A DNA stretch of 64,000 nucleotides from the NCBI GenBank assembly GCA_016178785.1, contig JACOSO010000043.1, forward strand, positions 1-64,000, read 5' to 3'. The translations under genes were made by a program, and so were the position numbers. Source of the DNA: Bacteroidota bacterium. Lineage in GTDB: Bacteria > Bacteroidota > Bacteroidia > Cytophagales > Cyclobacteriaceae. Of this stretch, positions 52,870 through 62,110 are shown piece by piece; the stretch's first letter is position 1; the number at the start of each line of letters is the position of its first letter. The notes under the pieces are model-generated. The model was given only the letters and a program-made list of their open reading frames with translations, searched no databases and was not told where the DNA came from.

Positions 52870-54003
52870 ATGAAGAATAAACTCATAACCATTCTTGCCC
52901 TCGTTGTCTCAAATGCCTGGTCTCAGCAAGATAAGCCCCTCGACATGAAGATGGATTTTGAAGAGTACGATCCACCTTCATCATTGGCGGTTGAAGAACA
53001 CCGGCTAACGAAATCAAAGTTTCCTTTCATCGACATCCATAATCATCAAGGCAATATGGATTCAGGTGATCTAAATAAGCTGATTGCTGACATGGATAAA
53101 CTCAACATGGCTGTGATGAATAACCTCAGCGGCCGTGGATTTAGTAGTAATGGCCCCTCAGATTTCAGTGGTAATGACGAGCACCTTCAAAAGTCGCTCG
53201 ATAACATCGATAAAAATTTTCCTACTCGCTTTATACTCTTCACCACCATTAGTTTTGTAGGCATTGATGATCCTAATTGGGCTACTAACATCATGAAGCA
53301 ATTGGAAGCAAATGTGAATGCTGGTGCGAAAGGTTTGAAGATCTATAAAAGCCTTGGGCTTTCTGTAAAAGATAAAAATGGCAAACGTGTACAAATTGAT
53401 GATCCGCGCATTGATCCTGTCTGGGCAAAGTGTGGCGAGTTGGGCATTCCTGTTTTAATTCACTCAGCCGATCCAAAACAGTTTTGGGATCCGATCGATA
53501 AAAACAATGAGCGTTGGCTGGAATTAAAAACACACCCGGGCCGTAGGTATGAAGATAAGGAGGCGAAGTGGCAAATGCTCATCGATGAGCAGCATAATGT
53601 TTTTAAGAAACATCCGAAGACAAAATTCATCGCTGCACATCTCGGCTGGTACGGAAGTGATTTAAAAAAATTAGGTCAGCTGCTTGATCAAATGCCAAAT
53701 GTCTACACCGAGATTGGTGCAGTGATCGCTGAACTCGGACGACAGCCTCGAACAGCAAAAGCGTTCCTCACGAAATACCAGGATCGAGTTTTGTTTGGGA
53801 AAGACAGTTGGGTTCCTGAAGAATATCAAACTTATTTTCGGGTGCTCGAAACCGAAGACGAATATTTCCCTTACCACAAACGATATCATGCCTTCTGGCG
53901 AATGTATGGCATCGGCTTACCTGACGAAATCCTGAAAAAGATTTACTACAAGAATGCATTGAGTTTGTTGAAAGGAATTGATCCGAAGCTCTTTGAGAAA
54001 TAA
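52870..54003 (+). CDS. Exported amidohydrolase-family protein
   Basis: A 377-residue protein with a signal peptide (KLITILALVVSNAWSQ). The TIM-barrel amidohydrolase-2 fold is indicated by FIDIHNHQGNMDSG (HxH metal motif), AGAKGLKIYKSLGL, IPVLIHSADPKQFWD (third His), FIAAHLGWYGSD (fourth His) and DRVLFGKDSW (terminal Asp). Such enzymes hydrolyse or decarboxylate small substrates; the substrate is unknown. It is convergent with the next gene over a shared terminator. Confidence 0.88.
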   Translation: MKNKLITILALVVSNAWSQQDKPLDMKMDFEEYDPPSSLAVEEHRLTKSKFPFIDIHNHQGNMDSGDLNKLIADMDKLNMAVMNNLSGRGFSSNGPSDFSGNDEHLQKSLDNIDKNFPTRFILFTTISFVGIDDPNWATNIMKQLEANVNAGAKGLKIYKSLGLSVKDKNGKRVQIDDPRIDPVWAKCGELGIPVLIHSADPKQFWDPIDKNNERWLELKTHPGRRYEDKEAKWQMLIDEQHNVFKKHPKTKFIAAHLGWYGSDLKKLGQLLDQMPNVYTEIGAVIAELGRQPRTAKAFLTKYQDRVLFGKDSWVPEEYQTYFRVLETEDEYFPYHKRYHAFWRMYGIGLPDEILKKIYYKNALSLLKGIDPKLFEK

Positions 54004-54005
54004 AT

Positions 54006-54066
54006 TAGCTTTGAGCCGCGAGTCGTGAGTTTTGAGATTTGTCTCGTAACTCGCAACTCAAAGCTA
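54006..54066. terminator. Bidirectional terminator hairpin
   Basis: TAGCTTTGAG (54006-54015) and CTCAAAGCTA (54057-54066) are perfect 10-bp arms, with inner pairing CGAGT (54019-54023) to ACTCG (54049-54053). It fills the whole gap between two convergent genes. Confidence 0.65.
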
Positions 54067-54069
54067 TTG

Positions 54070-54762
54070 CTACTTCTGCTGATAATAATACCAGGCAACG
54101 TCAGCGTAACAATATTTTTTGGATGAAATCATTCCCGTGTGAAAAAATTTCTTTGTGATGAATGGAATGATTTCCTCTCTTGATTTTCGGTAATCGAGAT
54201 TGTATGCGCAGGCAAAGAATTTTATTTTTTCATTTTCGTCTCTCCAATCAGGATATTTTGATTCCATCACTTTAAAAAAAAGACAGAGATAGGTGACCAT
54301 TTCCTTTTTGTCTTTGATTCTCTTGAGCCTTGCCAATCTGTTGGCTTGGTTTTGAATAGTGTCTTTGAAATCAGGCCTCCAATTTTGAATTTTTAGTTTG
54401 CCAAATGTTTTCAAAAAATCGATTTCAATGGTTTCTGCAAAAGATGGCTTGATCTGGAACTGCCCGATAGAAAAATTCGCGTAATCCTTTCCATACTGGA
54501 TGTACAGCGATTCTAGAGCAAATGTTTCAATCTTATCCTGAATGGTGTTATATCGGATCAATTCAGGAAAAATGACTGCCTTCACTTCTTTAGGTTTTAA
54601 TCCGCAAGAAAGAATCATTTCATCCATCCATTTTTCATCCTCTAAAAAACGAATGGCTTTATCATAATCAGTCGAAAAAATCTCTTTATAATTTTCCTGA
54701 GCTTGAGCAAAAACAAAAAGCAGCCCGAAGGCTGCCGTGAAAAATATCTTTTTTTGATTCAT
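54070..54762 (-). CDS. Exported protein, possibly lysozyme/transglycosylase-like, unknown function
   Basis: A 230-residue protein with a signal peptide (KKIFFTAAFGLLFVFAQAQ). Conserved-looking blocks are VIFPELIRYNTIQDKIE and YGKDYANFSIGQFQIKPSFA. The Glu in FPELIRY and the SIGQFQIKP motif recall lysozyme-like transglycosylases (catalytic Glu, then SxGxxQ), but I cannot confirm the fold. ATG 54762 overlaps the stop of the upstream gene (TGATG). The frame extends upstream to 54813 without homology. Confidence 0.7.
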   Translation of the reverse strand: MNQKKIFFTAAFGLLFVFAQAQENYKEIFSTDYDKAIRFLEDEKWMDEMILSCGLKPKEVKAVIFPELIRYNTIQDKIETFALESLYIQYGKDYANFSIGQFQIKPSFAETIEIDFLKTFGKLKIQNWRPDFKDTIQNQANRLARLKRIKDKKEMVTYLCLFFKVMESKYPDWRDENEKIKFFACAYNLDYRKSREEIIPFITKKFFHTGMISSKKYCYADVAWYYYQQK

Positions 54763-55982
54763 CAATTGGGTTTTTGGTAAACAACTACTTCTCTGTCTTC
54801 CAGCGCAAGCCATTTGAAATATGTTTTACCACCACTGTTTATTAAAGTCACCTTCAACGGGAATTTAAAATAATCACCGTCAGCAAATGAGATGACATTG
54901 TCCTTTATTTCGGTGATTTTACTATCAGGAGTTACAAAAATATTGCACGGATCGTGAGAGCCTTCATTAAAAGTCTTGATGAGCTGTCCATCGCGATACA
55001 CTTTGGTCCAAACATAATTTGTAGTAAGGGCAATAACATGGTTACCCTCAAACCAAACTCCGCTTACTTGCTCCTGACTCATCGTATACGTTTTGTTTGA
55101 GGATGTGAGGATCACAAACTTCTGGTCGTTGGTCATAACATACATTCCAAATTCAGATTGGTCGGGTGCAACAAAGCAGAGTGATGGAGGAGATAGACCT
55201 GGTGAAGAAAGTGTAGCCGTTGAAGCCGAGGTGACCATTTGATAAGTCAACGCCATTCCGTCTTTTGAGTCCTCCGTAACCACCGCATAAAAATTTTTGG
55301 CATCGGGTGTTAGAAAGAACTGTGAAACCTGCTTGAATGGTCCATATTGCTTTCCGTTAAAATTTATTGTGGTGTTAACAGGGGTCTCATAAGTCTGACC
55401 CTTGGATTGTTTGGCGGCCTCGGCCAATTGTTTTTTTGCTTCCTCCAATTGCTCTTTGGTCATGTAAGCTGCCATCGTCTTCATTTGTTGATCTGAAATT
55501 GCAGGCACTTCCATTTGGTGTGTTTCGGTCTTCGCCACCAGGTATTTTTTTCCTTCATCACTGGTCAGGCTTACTTCTTTCAATTTGTATTGATTGCATT
55601 GCATCGTGCCCCCGCAGTTGCTATCCGCATTAGGGCAGGTAACAGGGGTGCGTGTTCCGTTTTTATAGCTGAAACATTGTGTTCCATTAGCGCTTCTTTT
55701 GTTCAAAATGAAGGAGATCTGGTTAAGGGAAGATCCAAGGTCAATGCAATTTTCGCTATAATCGAAAGCTTCATCAGGGTTGAGCGTAACCACAACTGTG
55801 CGCGTTACATTTGCACTTAACTTGCTTTTGGACTGCTCGTTTTGCGGAGACGTTTTCTTCTCCACTTCATTCACCTCTTGTTTGGCCTTGTCTTTAAGTT
55901 TGTTTAAGAGCCCTTGTGCAGACACATTGGTTGTTGCGGCAAACACAACGGTCGTAATGATCAAGTAGTATTTCGACTTCAT
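54762..55982 (-). CDS. Exported protein of unknown function, beta-rich
   Basis: A 406-residue protein. The signal peptide (YYLIITTVVFAATTNVSAQ) is followed by GLLNKLKDKAKQEVNEVEKK, an amphipathic helix common at the start of mature Bacteroidota exported proteins. Four or more cysteines occur at about 110-130 (QCFSYKN, CPNADSNCGGTMQC). An EQLEEAKKQLAEAAKQ helix follows, then repeated strands (NFYAVVTEDSKDG, FVILTSSNKTYTM) suggest a partial beta-propeller. No family is recognised. It is first in a two-gene operon with the transglycosylase-like gene. Confidence 0.75.
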   Translation of the reverse strand: MKSKYYLIITTVVFAATTNVSAQGLLNKLKDKAKQEVNEVEKKTSPQNEQSKSKLSANVTRTVVVTLNPDEAFDYSENCIDLGSSLNQISFILNKRSANGTQCFSYKNGTRTPVTCPNADSNCGGTMQCNQYKLKEVSLTSDEGKKYLVAKTETHQMEVPAISDQQMKTMAAYMTKEQLEEAKKQLAEAAKQSKGQTYETPVNTTINFNGKQYGPFKQVSQFFLTPDAKNFYAVVTEDSKDGMALTYQMVTSASTATLSSPGLSPPSLCFVAPDQSEFGMYVMTNDQKFVILTSSNKTYTMSQEQVSGVWFEGNHVIALTTNYVWTKVYRDGQLIKTFNEGSHDPCNIFVTPDSKITEIKDNVISFADGDYFKFPLKVTLINSGGKTYFKWLALEDREVVVYQKPN

Positions 55983-56092
55983 TTCTTTTTGGGGTTGCTT
56001 CTATAAATTTCCTTATGAGATTGTTTATCACCTTACGGTCATGCTATCAAAGCTATCTTAATAATAGAGGAGTTCATAATAGATGATTCATT

Positions 56093-56722
56093 TTAAAGTT
56101 TTGGCCTTAATGCTTTACTCACGGCTTGCGATTTAGAATGTACATGAAGTTTGGTGTAAACATTGCAAATGTGCGTGCGCACCGTACTTATGCTCACCGC
56201 GTATTTTTCGGCCATCTTTTTATAGGATAGACCATCCACGAGAGAAAAAAGAATTTCCTTTTCGCGCACAGTAAGCTGGTATTCCTCCAAAGAATTTTCA
56301 ACTGGCTTTTGAAATGCTTGTATCACCTTGCGCGCAATACTTGCAGACATGGGTGCTCCTCCGTTGTGAAGTTCGCGAATAGCATCTACGATTTCCTCAG
56401 GTGGCGTTTTCTTGAGCAAATAACCCATCGCACCTGCTCTAACGGCCTCAAAGATTTTATCATCATCTTCGAATACAGTGAACATGATGATCTGCATTTG
56501 AGGAAAATTGGATTTCACTGTGCGTACCCCTTCGATGCCTGAAATATTTGGAAGGCCAATATCCATCAATACAATTTCAGGTTGAGCGCGGTTAAACTCA
56601 CTTACCACGTTACTCAAGTTGGCCAACGAAGCAACACAAGTCATATCCCCTGTGTTGAGAATTAAATTGCCAAGGCTTCCCCTTAACGTATTGTTGTCTT
56701 CAACTATGGCCACTGTTATCAT
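56093..56722 (-). CDS. NarL/LuxR-type response regulator
   Basis: A 209-residue response regulator. The receiver domain has acidic E8-D9, phospho-acceptor D54 in VLMDIGLPNISG, and the conserved Lys in LLKKTPPEE. The C-terminal LuxR helix-turn-helix spans about 145-205 (LTVREKEILFSLVDGLSYKK, then VSISTVRTHICNVYTKL). It lies 42 bp downstream of the propeller kinase gene and is presumably its partner, acting as a transcription factor. Confidence 0.96.
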   Translation of the reverse strand: MITVAIVEDNNTLRGSLGNLILNTGDMTCVASLANLSNVVSEFNRAQPEIVLMDIGLPNISGIEGVRTVKSNFPQMQIIMFTVFEDDDKIFEAVRAGAMGYLLKKTPPEEIVDAIRELHNGGAPMSASIARKVIQAFQKPVENSLEEYQLTVREKEILFSLVDGLSYKKMAEKYAVSISTVRTHICNVYTKLHVHSKSQAVSKALRPKL

Positions 56723-56764
56723 AGAGCAATTTTTAGCGAATTGATAGAATTTCCTATCAGACGT

Positions 56765-59700
56765 TTATTTGATTTTTAAAAACACCGAAGTGCCCGCTCC
56801 ATCGCTTGAAAGAATTTTCAGTTCAGCATTCATCTGCTTTGCGCGACTGTTCATACTCTGAATTCCATTTCCTTGAAATGTTCTTGAGGCATCAAACCCT
56901 ATTCCGTCATCATGGATTTCGACTAGCAAGGGCGAAGCTGAAACTTTTATTCTGGCGCATCCGCATTTTGAATATTTTACCAGATTGTTCACCGCTTCCT
57001 TCATAATCAAATAAACATGCTGACGATGCTCCATCGATAACTTCACGTTCGAAATGATGGGCGGCACTTCAATTTGATATTCAATGCCTTTTGCTTCAAA
57101 TAATTTTGATGCAAAATTTTGAATGCGCACCATTAAGCGGTCAAGCGAATCGTTGCGCGGATTGATGCTCCACACAATATCGTCCATGCGTTCCATCAAG
57201 GTAATCGAGTTGGTATTGATTTCGCTGAGCATTGTTTGTTTTGAGGAATCTTCAGCTTTCAACGCCATATTGCTCAAGATGGAAATAGAGCTTAGCGTGG
57301 AGCCCATGTCGTCATGAAGATCACTAGAAATTTTGGAGCGCAACCTTTCCAGGCGCAGTAATTGTGCAAGCCGGATCCGATATACCGCATAAATGATACT
57401 TCCGGTAATCAGCACGCACATGATAATGAACCACTTCGTCTGCCAAAACGGGGGAACGATATTTATTAGGATAAAATCGCCAACCTGGTTCATCACATCA
57501 TCTCCATTTGCTCCTTTAACTCGAAATCTATACTTGCCAGGATCTAAGTTGGTATAGTTGGCGAAGCCTTGAGTGCTGCTTATCCAATCCTTATTAAAGC
57601 CTTCCATCTTATAATAAAATTTATTTCCGGATGGATTAGAGTAATTCAATACGGTAAAATCGAATGAGAATTGATTTTGAGTGTACTGGAGCGTTACGCT
57701 TTTTACTGACTCGTCTTTCTCCCAGGGAATAGATTTGCCAAAGACCTTGAATTGAGTAAGATGGACTTGGGGAATGTTTTCGTTTGATGATATTTTTGTA
57801 GGATCAAAAACAGTAATGTAGTGCCAGGAGCCAATGGCCATTCTGCCATCACTTAATTTTTGAAAAATAACTTCGTTGATTCTTTCCAGACCGTCCTCTT
57901 GTTTGAAAATCCGAATTGCACGATTCTCTTGATTATATCGAGCCAACCCTTGATTGGTCAAAATCCATAAGCGATTTTGATTATCTATCTGTGCACCATA
58001 AATATTATTGGAGGGAAGTCCATTGGCCATGGTTAGCAGATGTATAGAGTCGCCTTTGATTTTGGCTAATCCATTATTTGTTGAAGCCCAGATATTTTTT
58101 TTGTCGTCTTTAAAAAGTGAAGCGATGTGCCCCTTAATAAACTTATTCTTCGGTTCAATAAATCTCTTTTCTTTTCGATCATATTTCCAAAGACCAAGTG
58201 CGTCATCGGCAAACCACACATTACCGTCATCATCCTCAAGGATATCCCAGACATTGAAATTAAAAATCTGGCCATTCTTAGGTTGAGGGCCACGAATGTA
58301 ATCATAGCTTTTCCCTGTTAGCGGATTGAATCTGCATATTCCTTTTTTATAGAAACAGACCCAGCATATTCCCTCGCTGTCTTCAAAATACTTTACCACT
58401 TTGTTACTCGGCAGGCTTAATGGATCTTTTGGATCATGAAAAAAAGATTTGATCGCATTAGTCTTAGAACTAAGCCGATGAAGGCCATTCAGGGTAGAAA
58501 TCCAGAGATATCCTTGTTTGTCTCTAAAAATATGGTTTCCCTGAACGCTCTCGGGGCCATCATTTTTGGGCGGCAAATGTGTCCACTTCTTAAAGAGATT
58601 AAAATCCTTGTCGAATTTGTAAATCGCATTTCCATACCATGTTGCTACCCAGGTGGTATCAGCTTCGCTAAAAATAGAATTTACCACACCAAACCCGGCT
58701 GCCGGACTAAATGTACTGGCCTTAAAAAACTTCGTTTTAAAAATTTGTCGGTAGGGATCGAGAATGTAAATTCCTCCCAAGGCAGTGCAAACCCAGACTA
58801 TGCTTGAGCGGTCGGCATAAATTTTTTTGACACCTCCATAATTATCCGGGGTTAATTGATGTAAAAAGAAATTGCCTGTGGTTTCATCCCACTCGCCAAA
58901 ACCGCCATTACCACCAAACCACAAATGATACTTTCCATCAGCTGTTTTTGATTCGGCAATATGATCGACTACATCGTAGGCAGTCGACTGCTGGGTTTGT
59001 GGGTCCTTGATATCATGGGCGGTGAATTTTTTTTGATCAGGGAAGAATTTCACAAGGCCACAGCCCCATGTGGCCAGCCAAAGTTGATGGTTATGATCCT
59101 CCACTATTTCTGAAACGATCGGACCAATCTGCTCCTTTTTGTCAGACAGTTCCGGACGAAACCATTCTGGCTTTAAAAATTTTTTAGTTGTTAAATCGAA
59201 CTGATAAATCCCGTAGTTAGTACCTACCCACATTCGTTTTTTTTGATCGATGAAAAGTGAATGAATCAGGTTACTTGCTCGAAATTCCTTTTCATCAGTA
59301 TGACATTGATTGACGAAGTGCTGAAAACAATCGCATGACGGATCATATAAATCAATTCCTATGTTCGCGGTCCAGATCCTGTTTTCGCCATCAATAAAAA
59401 GAACTACTGAGTTAGAAATGTTTCGTGGGTCGTCACCTTGCCTAAATACCTTTTCAATCTTCCACGAATGTAAATCCATTCGAGTTAGTCCACCACCGGA
59501 GGCGATCCATAGATTTTGATTTTTATCTTCTGCTATGGATAGAATCGCATTGTCAGGAATCGTAAGTGAGTCTTTCGGGTCATTTCGAAAAACAATGATG
59601 CTATTGCCTGTATACAAATTCAAGCCATCGCTTGTGCCGATCCAGATAAACCCACGGCTGTCTTGAAAAACGCAATTGGGTTCGTTGATTGATAAACCCT

Positions 59701-59806
59701 CTTTCGTAGTGAGTTGACTAAAGAGATAATCGTTTTTGACACTCGTGTGCTGGGCCAAGCAGAAAACGCCAGTAACTAGAAAAGCAACAATAAATGTAAT
59801 CCTCAT
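56765..59806 (-). CDS. Two-component propeller sensor histidine kinase
   Basis: A 1013-residue membrane kinase. A signal peptide is followed by a periplasmic sensor made of about 14 propeller repeats (residues 25-690, e.g. FQDSRGFIWIGTSDGLNLY), then a Y_Y_Y domain (FNKDWISSTQGFANYTNLDP) and one transmembrane helix near 795-815 (WFIIMCVLITGSIIYAVY). The HisKA_3 box is DLHDDMGSTLSS with H831, and the HATPase has EAVNNLVKYSK and DDGIGFD. Unlike hybrid SusR-type sensors, the regulator is a separate gene. Ligand unknown. Confidence 0.95.
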   Translation of the reverse strand: MRITFIVAFLVTGVFCLAQHTSVKNDYLFSQLTTKEGLSINEPNCVFQDSRGFIWIGTSDGLNLYTGNSIIVFRNDPKDSLTIPDNAILSIAEDKNQNLWIASGGGLTRMDLHSWKIEKVFRQGDDPRNISNSVVLFIDGENRIWTANIGIDLYDPSCDCFQHFVNQCHTDEKEFRASNLIHSLFIDQKKRMWVGTNYGIYQFDLTTKKFLKPEWFRPELSDKKEQIGPIVSEIVEDHNHQLWLATWGCGLVKFFPDQKKFTAHDIKDPQTQQSTAYDVVDHIAESKTADGKYHLWFGGNGGFGEWDETTGNFFLHQLTPDNYGGVKKIYADRSSIVWVCTALGGIYILDPYRQIFKTKFFKASTFSPAAGFGVVNSIFSEADTTWVATWYGNAIYKFDKDFNLFKKWTHLPPKNDGPESVQGNHIFRDKQGYLWISTLNGLHRLSSKTNAIKSFFHDPKDPLSLPSNKVVKYFEDSEGICWVCFYKKGICRFNPLTGKSYDYIRGPQPKNGQIFNFNVWDILEDDDGNVWFADDALGLWKYDRKEKRFIEPKNKFIKGHIASLFKDDKKNIWASTNNGLAKIKGDSIHLLTMANGLPSNNIYGAQIDNQNRLWILTNQGLARYNQENRAIRIFKQEDGLERINEVIFQKLSDGRMAIGSWHYITVFDPTKISSNENIPQVHLTQFKVFGKSIPWEKDESVKSVTLQYTQNQFSFDFTVLNYSNPSGNKFYYKMEGFNKDWISSTQGFANYTNLDPGKYRFRVKGANGDDVMNQVGDFILINIVPPFWQTKWFIIMCVLITGSIIYAVYRIRLAQLLRLERLRSKISSDLHDDMGSTLSSISILSNMALKAEDSSKQTMLSEINTNSITLMERMDDIVWSINPRNDSLDRLMVRIQNFASKLFEAKGIEYQIEVPPIISNVKLSMEHRQHVYLIMKEAVNNLVKYSKCGCARIKVSASPLLVEIHDDGIGFDASRTFQGNGIQSMNSRAKQMNAELKILSSDGAGTSVFLKIK

Positions 59807-59831
59807 TGAAGAGGAAAAATAGAAAATTATT

Positions 59832-61397
59832 CTATTGATTTCCGAAGTGTTTCAAACGAACAACTTCTTCGGGTTTTAGAAACCGCCACTGGCCACGGCC
59901 AAGATCCTTTTTGTCGAGACCCGCATAAGCCACCCGATCGAGTCTTTCTACCTGATAACCCAAGGCTTCAAATATTCTGCGCACGATTCTATTCCAGCCA
60001 ATGTGAAGTTCGATTCCCACTTCTTTTCCATCATCGCTCACTATTGCAAGGTCATCAACCTGAGCTCGGCCTTCTTCAAAATAAACGCCATCTATTATTT
60101 TCTGGGAATCATTTTTGGTAAGCGGTCTGTCTAACTCTACTTTGTAAATCTTTTTCGCATTATAAGATGGGTGTGTGAGTTTATCGGCAAGATCTCCGTC
60201 ATTAGTTAGGAGCAGGAGCCCCGTTGTATTTCTATCAAGTCTACCTACCGGATAAATTCTTTCTTTGCATGCGTTTGCCACCAAATCCATCACTGTGTTA
60301 CGCTCTTCAGGATCATCTGTTGTTGTGATGAATCCCTTAGGTTTGTTTAACAAAACGTAAACCAAAGGCTCTGCTTTTAGTTTTCTTCCTTCATAACGGA
60401 TGTCATCTGTGAGTTTCACTTTGTGCCCCATTTCAGTAATGGTTTCACCATTCACAGTCACTAGTCCCATTTTAATAAGTTCATCGGCTTCTCTGCGCGA
60501 ACCAACGCCACTGTTGGCCATGAATTTGTTGAGCCTGATCAGGTCTGATTCTGGTTTTAATCCTGAATCAATGTTTTTTCGTTGATGCTCTTGTTTTGGG
60601 CCACCGAAACTCTTTTTTCTTTCTCTCGATTTAAATGGCTTGCCAAAATCTTTCGATCGCTCACCTCTTTCTAATTTTGAAAAGCGATCACCCGTCTTCT
60701 TAAAATCTGAGCTTGAAAATCTTTTCTCACTTGAGGAATCTTCTCTTTTTCGGAAAGAAGTTCTTTCTTTTTTATCGCCAAATGGCCTTTCAGCCTTCTC
60801 CTTTGAAAATTCGCTTTTTTCGCGCGGTTCGTCTTGCTTGAATTTTGAAAAACGATTTGAATCGCTACCCTTTCTAAAACCAGCCTTTGAAAAACTTCTC
60901 TCTCCGGATTTATTTTCGTCACGATTAAATCTGCCACCGGTTGGCCTTTCAGACCCTTCCCTCTTGAATTTCGAAAACCGATCCGAATCACCTTTCCTAA
61001 ATCCGGGCTTCGAAAATCTTTTTTCCCCTGACCCCTCCCCGGTTTTTCTAAATGATGATCCGGAACGCCTTTCGCGAGACTCACCCTCGAATCTTGACCG
61101 CTTAGTAGAATCGTCTTTTTTGAATTTTGAGAAACGACTATCTGTTTTTCTAAACGCAGGTTTTGAAAAACTTCTTTCGCCCGCCCCTCCTTCGTCTCTC
61201 TTCCGAAAGGATGTTCCGCTTTTGCGACCAAAAGTCTTTCCTGATTGGTTTCGGCCAGAGAAAGATCTTTCACGAGGTTCATCTCCCGATCCTGAAGCAC
61301 CACTCGATTTTCCCTTCTTCCGATCACGGAAATTTTTTTCGGCTTGAGTTCGTTTGCCGAATGAAGTTTTTCCTGATGTTCTGCCTTCGCGTGCCAT
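59832..61397 (-). CDS. RluB/RsuA-family pseudouridine synthase with long repetitive N-terminal tail
   Basis: A 521-residue protein. Residues 1-280 are a basic, low-complexity tail with four tandem-like units of 40-56 residues, marked by RFSKFK at 88, 140 and 182 and RFSKLE at 238, each preceded by a GE(R/K)xFSKxxFRK block. An S4 domain follows (LIRLNKFMANSGVGSRREAD) and then the synthase core with catalytic D388 in GRLDRNTTGLLLLTNDG. It modifies uridine in 23S rRNA. The tail probably binds RNA; its sequence is unlike the enzyme part. Confidence 0.93.
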   Translation of the reverse strand: MAREGRTSGKTSFGKRTQAEKNFRDRKKGKSSGASGSGDEPRERSFSGRNQSGKTFGRKSGTSFRKRDEGGAGERSFSKPAFRKTDSRFSKFKKDDSTKRSRFEGESRERRSGSSFRKTGEGSGEKRFSKPGFRKGDSDRFSKFKREGSERPTGGRFNRDENKSGERSFSKAGFRKGSDSNRFSKFKQDEPREKSEFSKEKAERPFGDKKERTSFRKREDSSSEKRFSSSDFKKTGDRFSKLERGERSKDFGKPFKSRERKKSFGGPKQEHQRKNIDSGLKPESDLIRLNKFMANSGVGSRREADELIKMGLVTVNGETITEMGHKVKLTDDIRYEGRKLKAEPLVYVLLNKPKGFITTTDDPEERNTVMDLVANACKERIYPVGRLDRNTTGLLLLTNDGDLADKLTHPSYNAKKIYKVELDRPLTKNDSQKIIDGVYFEEGRAQVDDLAIVSDDGKEVGIELHIGWNRIVRRIFEALGYQVERLDRVAYAGLDKKDLGRGQWRFLKPEEVVRLKHFGNQ

Positions 61398-61439
61398 GAT
61401 TTTGAAATTTGTAATGAATGTAACGGTATGAATGGTGAT

Positions 61440-61475
61440 AAAAAAATCGCCCTGACGGCAATCGTCAGGGCGATT
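61440..61475 (-). terminator. Terminator after scpB
   Basis: A perfect 13-bp stem (AATCGCCCTGACG/CGTCAGGGCGATT) with a 5-nt loop, followed on the minus strand by seven T. A strong intrinsic terminator 20 bp after the scpB stop. Confidence 0.92.
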
Positions 61476-61495
61476 CTTAAGTTCTATTTCTACGC

Positions 61496-62062
61496 TTATT
61501 GATTATCTGGCGTTTCGCCAATGGTGTTTACTTCGCTGCTAAAATCTTTTGGTGTAGGAAGTTCATTGATGTCGTTGATGCCAAAGTATTCCATGAATTT
61601 CGGGCTTGTGCCGTAGAGCATCGGTCGGCCGATTGATTCTGCTTTGCCTTGAATTTCAATCAACCCTTTATCTAACAATTTCTGAATGGCATAATCGCAA
61701 TTCACTCCCCGAATATTTTCAACCTCGGGCTTTGAAATTGGCTGTTTGTAAGCAATGATCGAAAGCGTTTCCATTGCCGAAATAGACAATCTTTTTTTCG
61801 ACTGCTGCTTCAGCATAATACCGATACTTGCCTGATAAGCAGGCTTCGTTAAGAACTGATAACCACCGCCTGCTTTGAAAATCTGAAATGAAAATTCCTC
61901 GGCTTGAAACTTTTCCTCCAATCGCTGAAGTGCCCCTACAATGTCTTCTTCAGGCACATCGGCATTGAACATTTCTGAAAGACACGCCTTCAAATCTGCT
62001 ATTTTAACTGGCGATGGTGAGCAAAACACCAAAGCCTCAATATGATTTTGTAAAAAGTCCAA
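61496..62062 (-). CDS. scpB: Segregation and condensation protein B
   Basis: A 188-residue ScpB with two winged-helix domains. HIEALVFCSPSPVKIADLKACL opens the first. FLTKPAYQASIGIMLKQQSKKRLS links to the signature LSIIAYKQPISKPEVENIRG and the second wing (IEIQGKAESIGRPMLYGTS). It bridges the SMC-ScpA condensin ring. The start appears to be TTG at 62060-62062, since no ATG or GTG lies nearby in frame. scpA is not adjacent. Confidence 0.94.
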   Translation of the reverse strand: MDFLQNHIEALVFCSPSPVKIADLKACLSEMFNADVPEEDIVGALQRLEEKFQAEEFSFQIFKAGGGYQFLTKPAYQASIGIMLKQQSKKRLSISAMETLSIIAYKQPISKPEVENIRGVNCDYAIQKLLDKGLIEIQGKAESIGRPMLYGTSPKFMEYFGINDINELPTPKDFSSEVNTIGETPDNQ

Positions 62063-62110
62063 TGTTAAGTTCTGTTTATTCTTTCAATTCTTCAGTCTTG
62101 GAAATCATGA

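Noticed and set aside
60671-61327. 218-residue frame on the same strand as the RluB tail
   Set aside because: It is an alternative-frame reading of the same repeats with no recognisable domain.
60640-61347. 235-residue open frame opposite the RluB tail
   Set aside because: It is the antisense of a low-complexity Lys/Arg/Ser/Phe repeat, which opens long shadow frames in other frames; no start context or homology.
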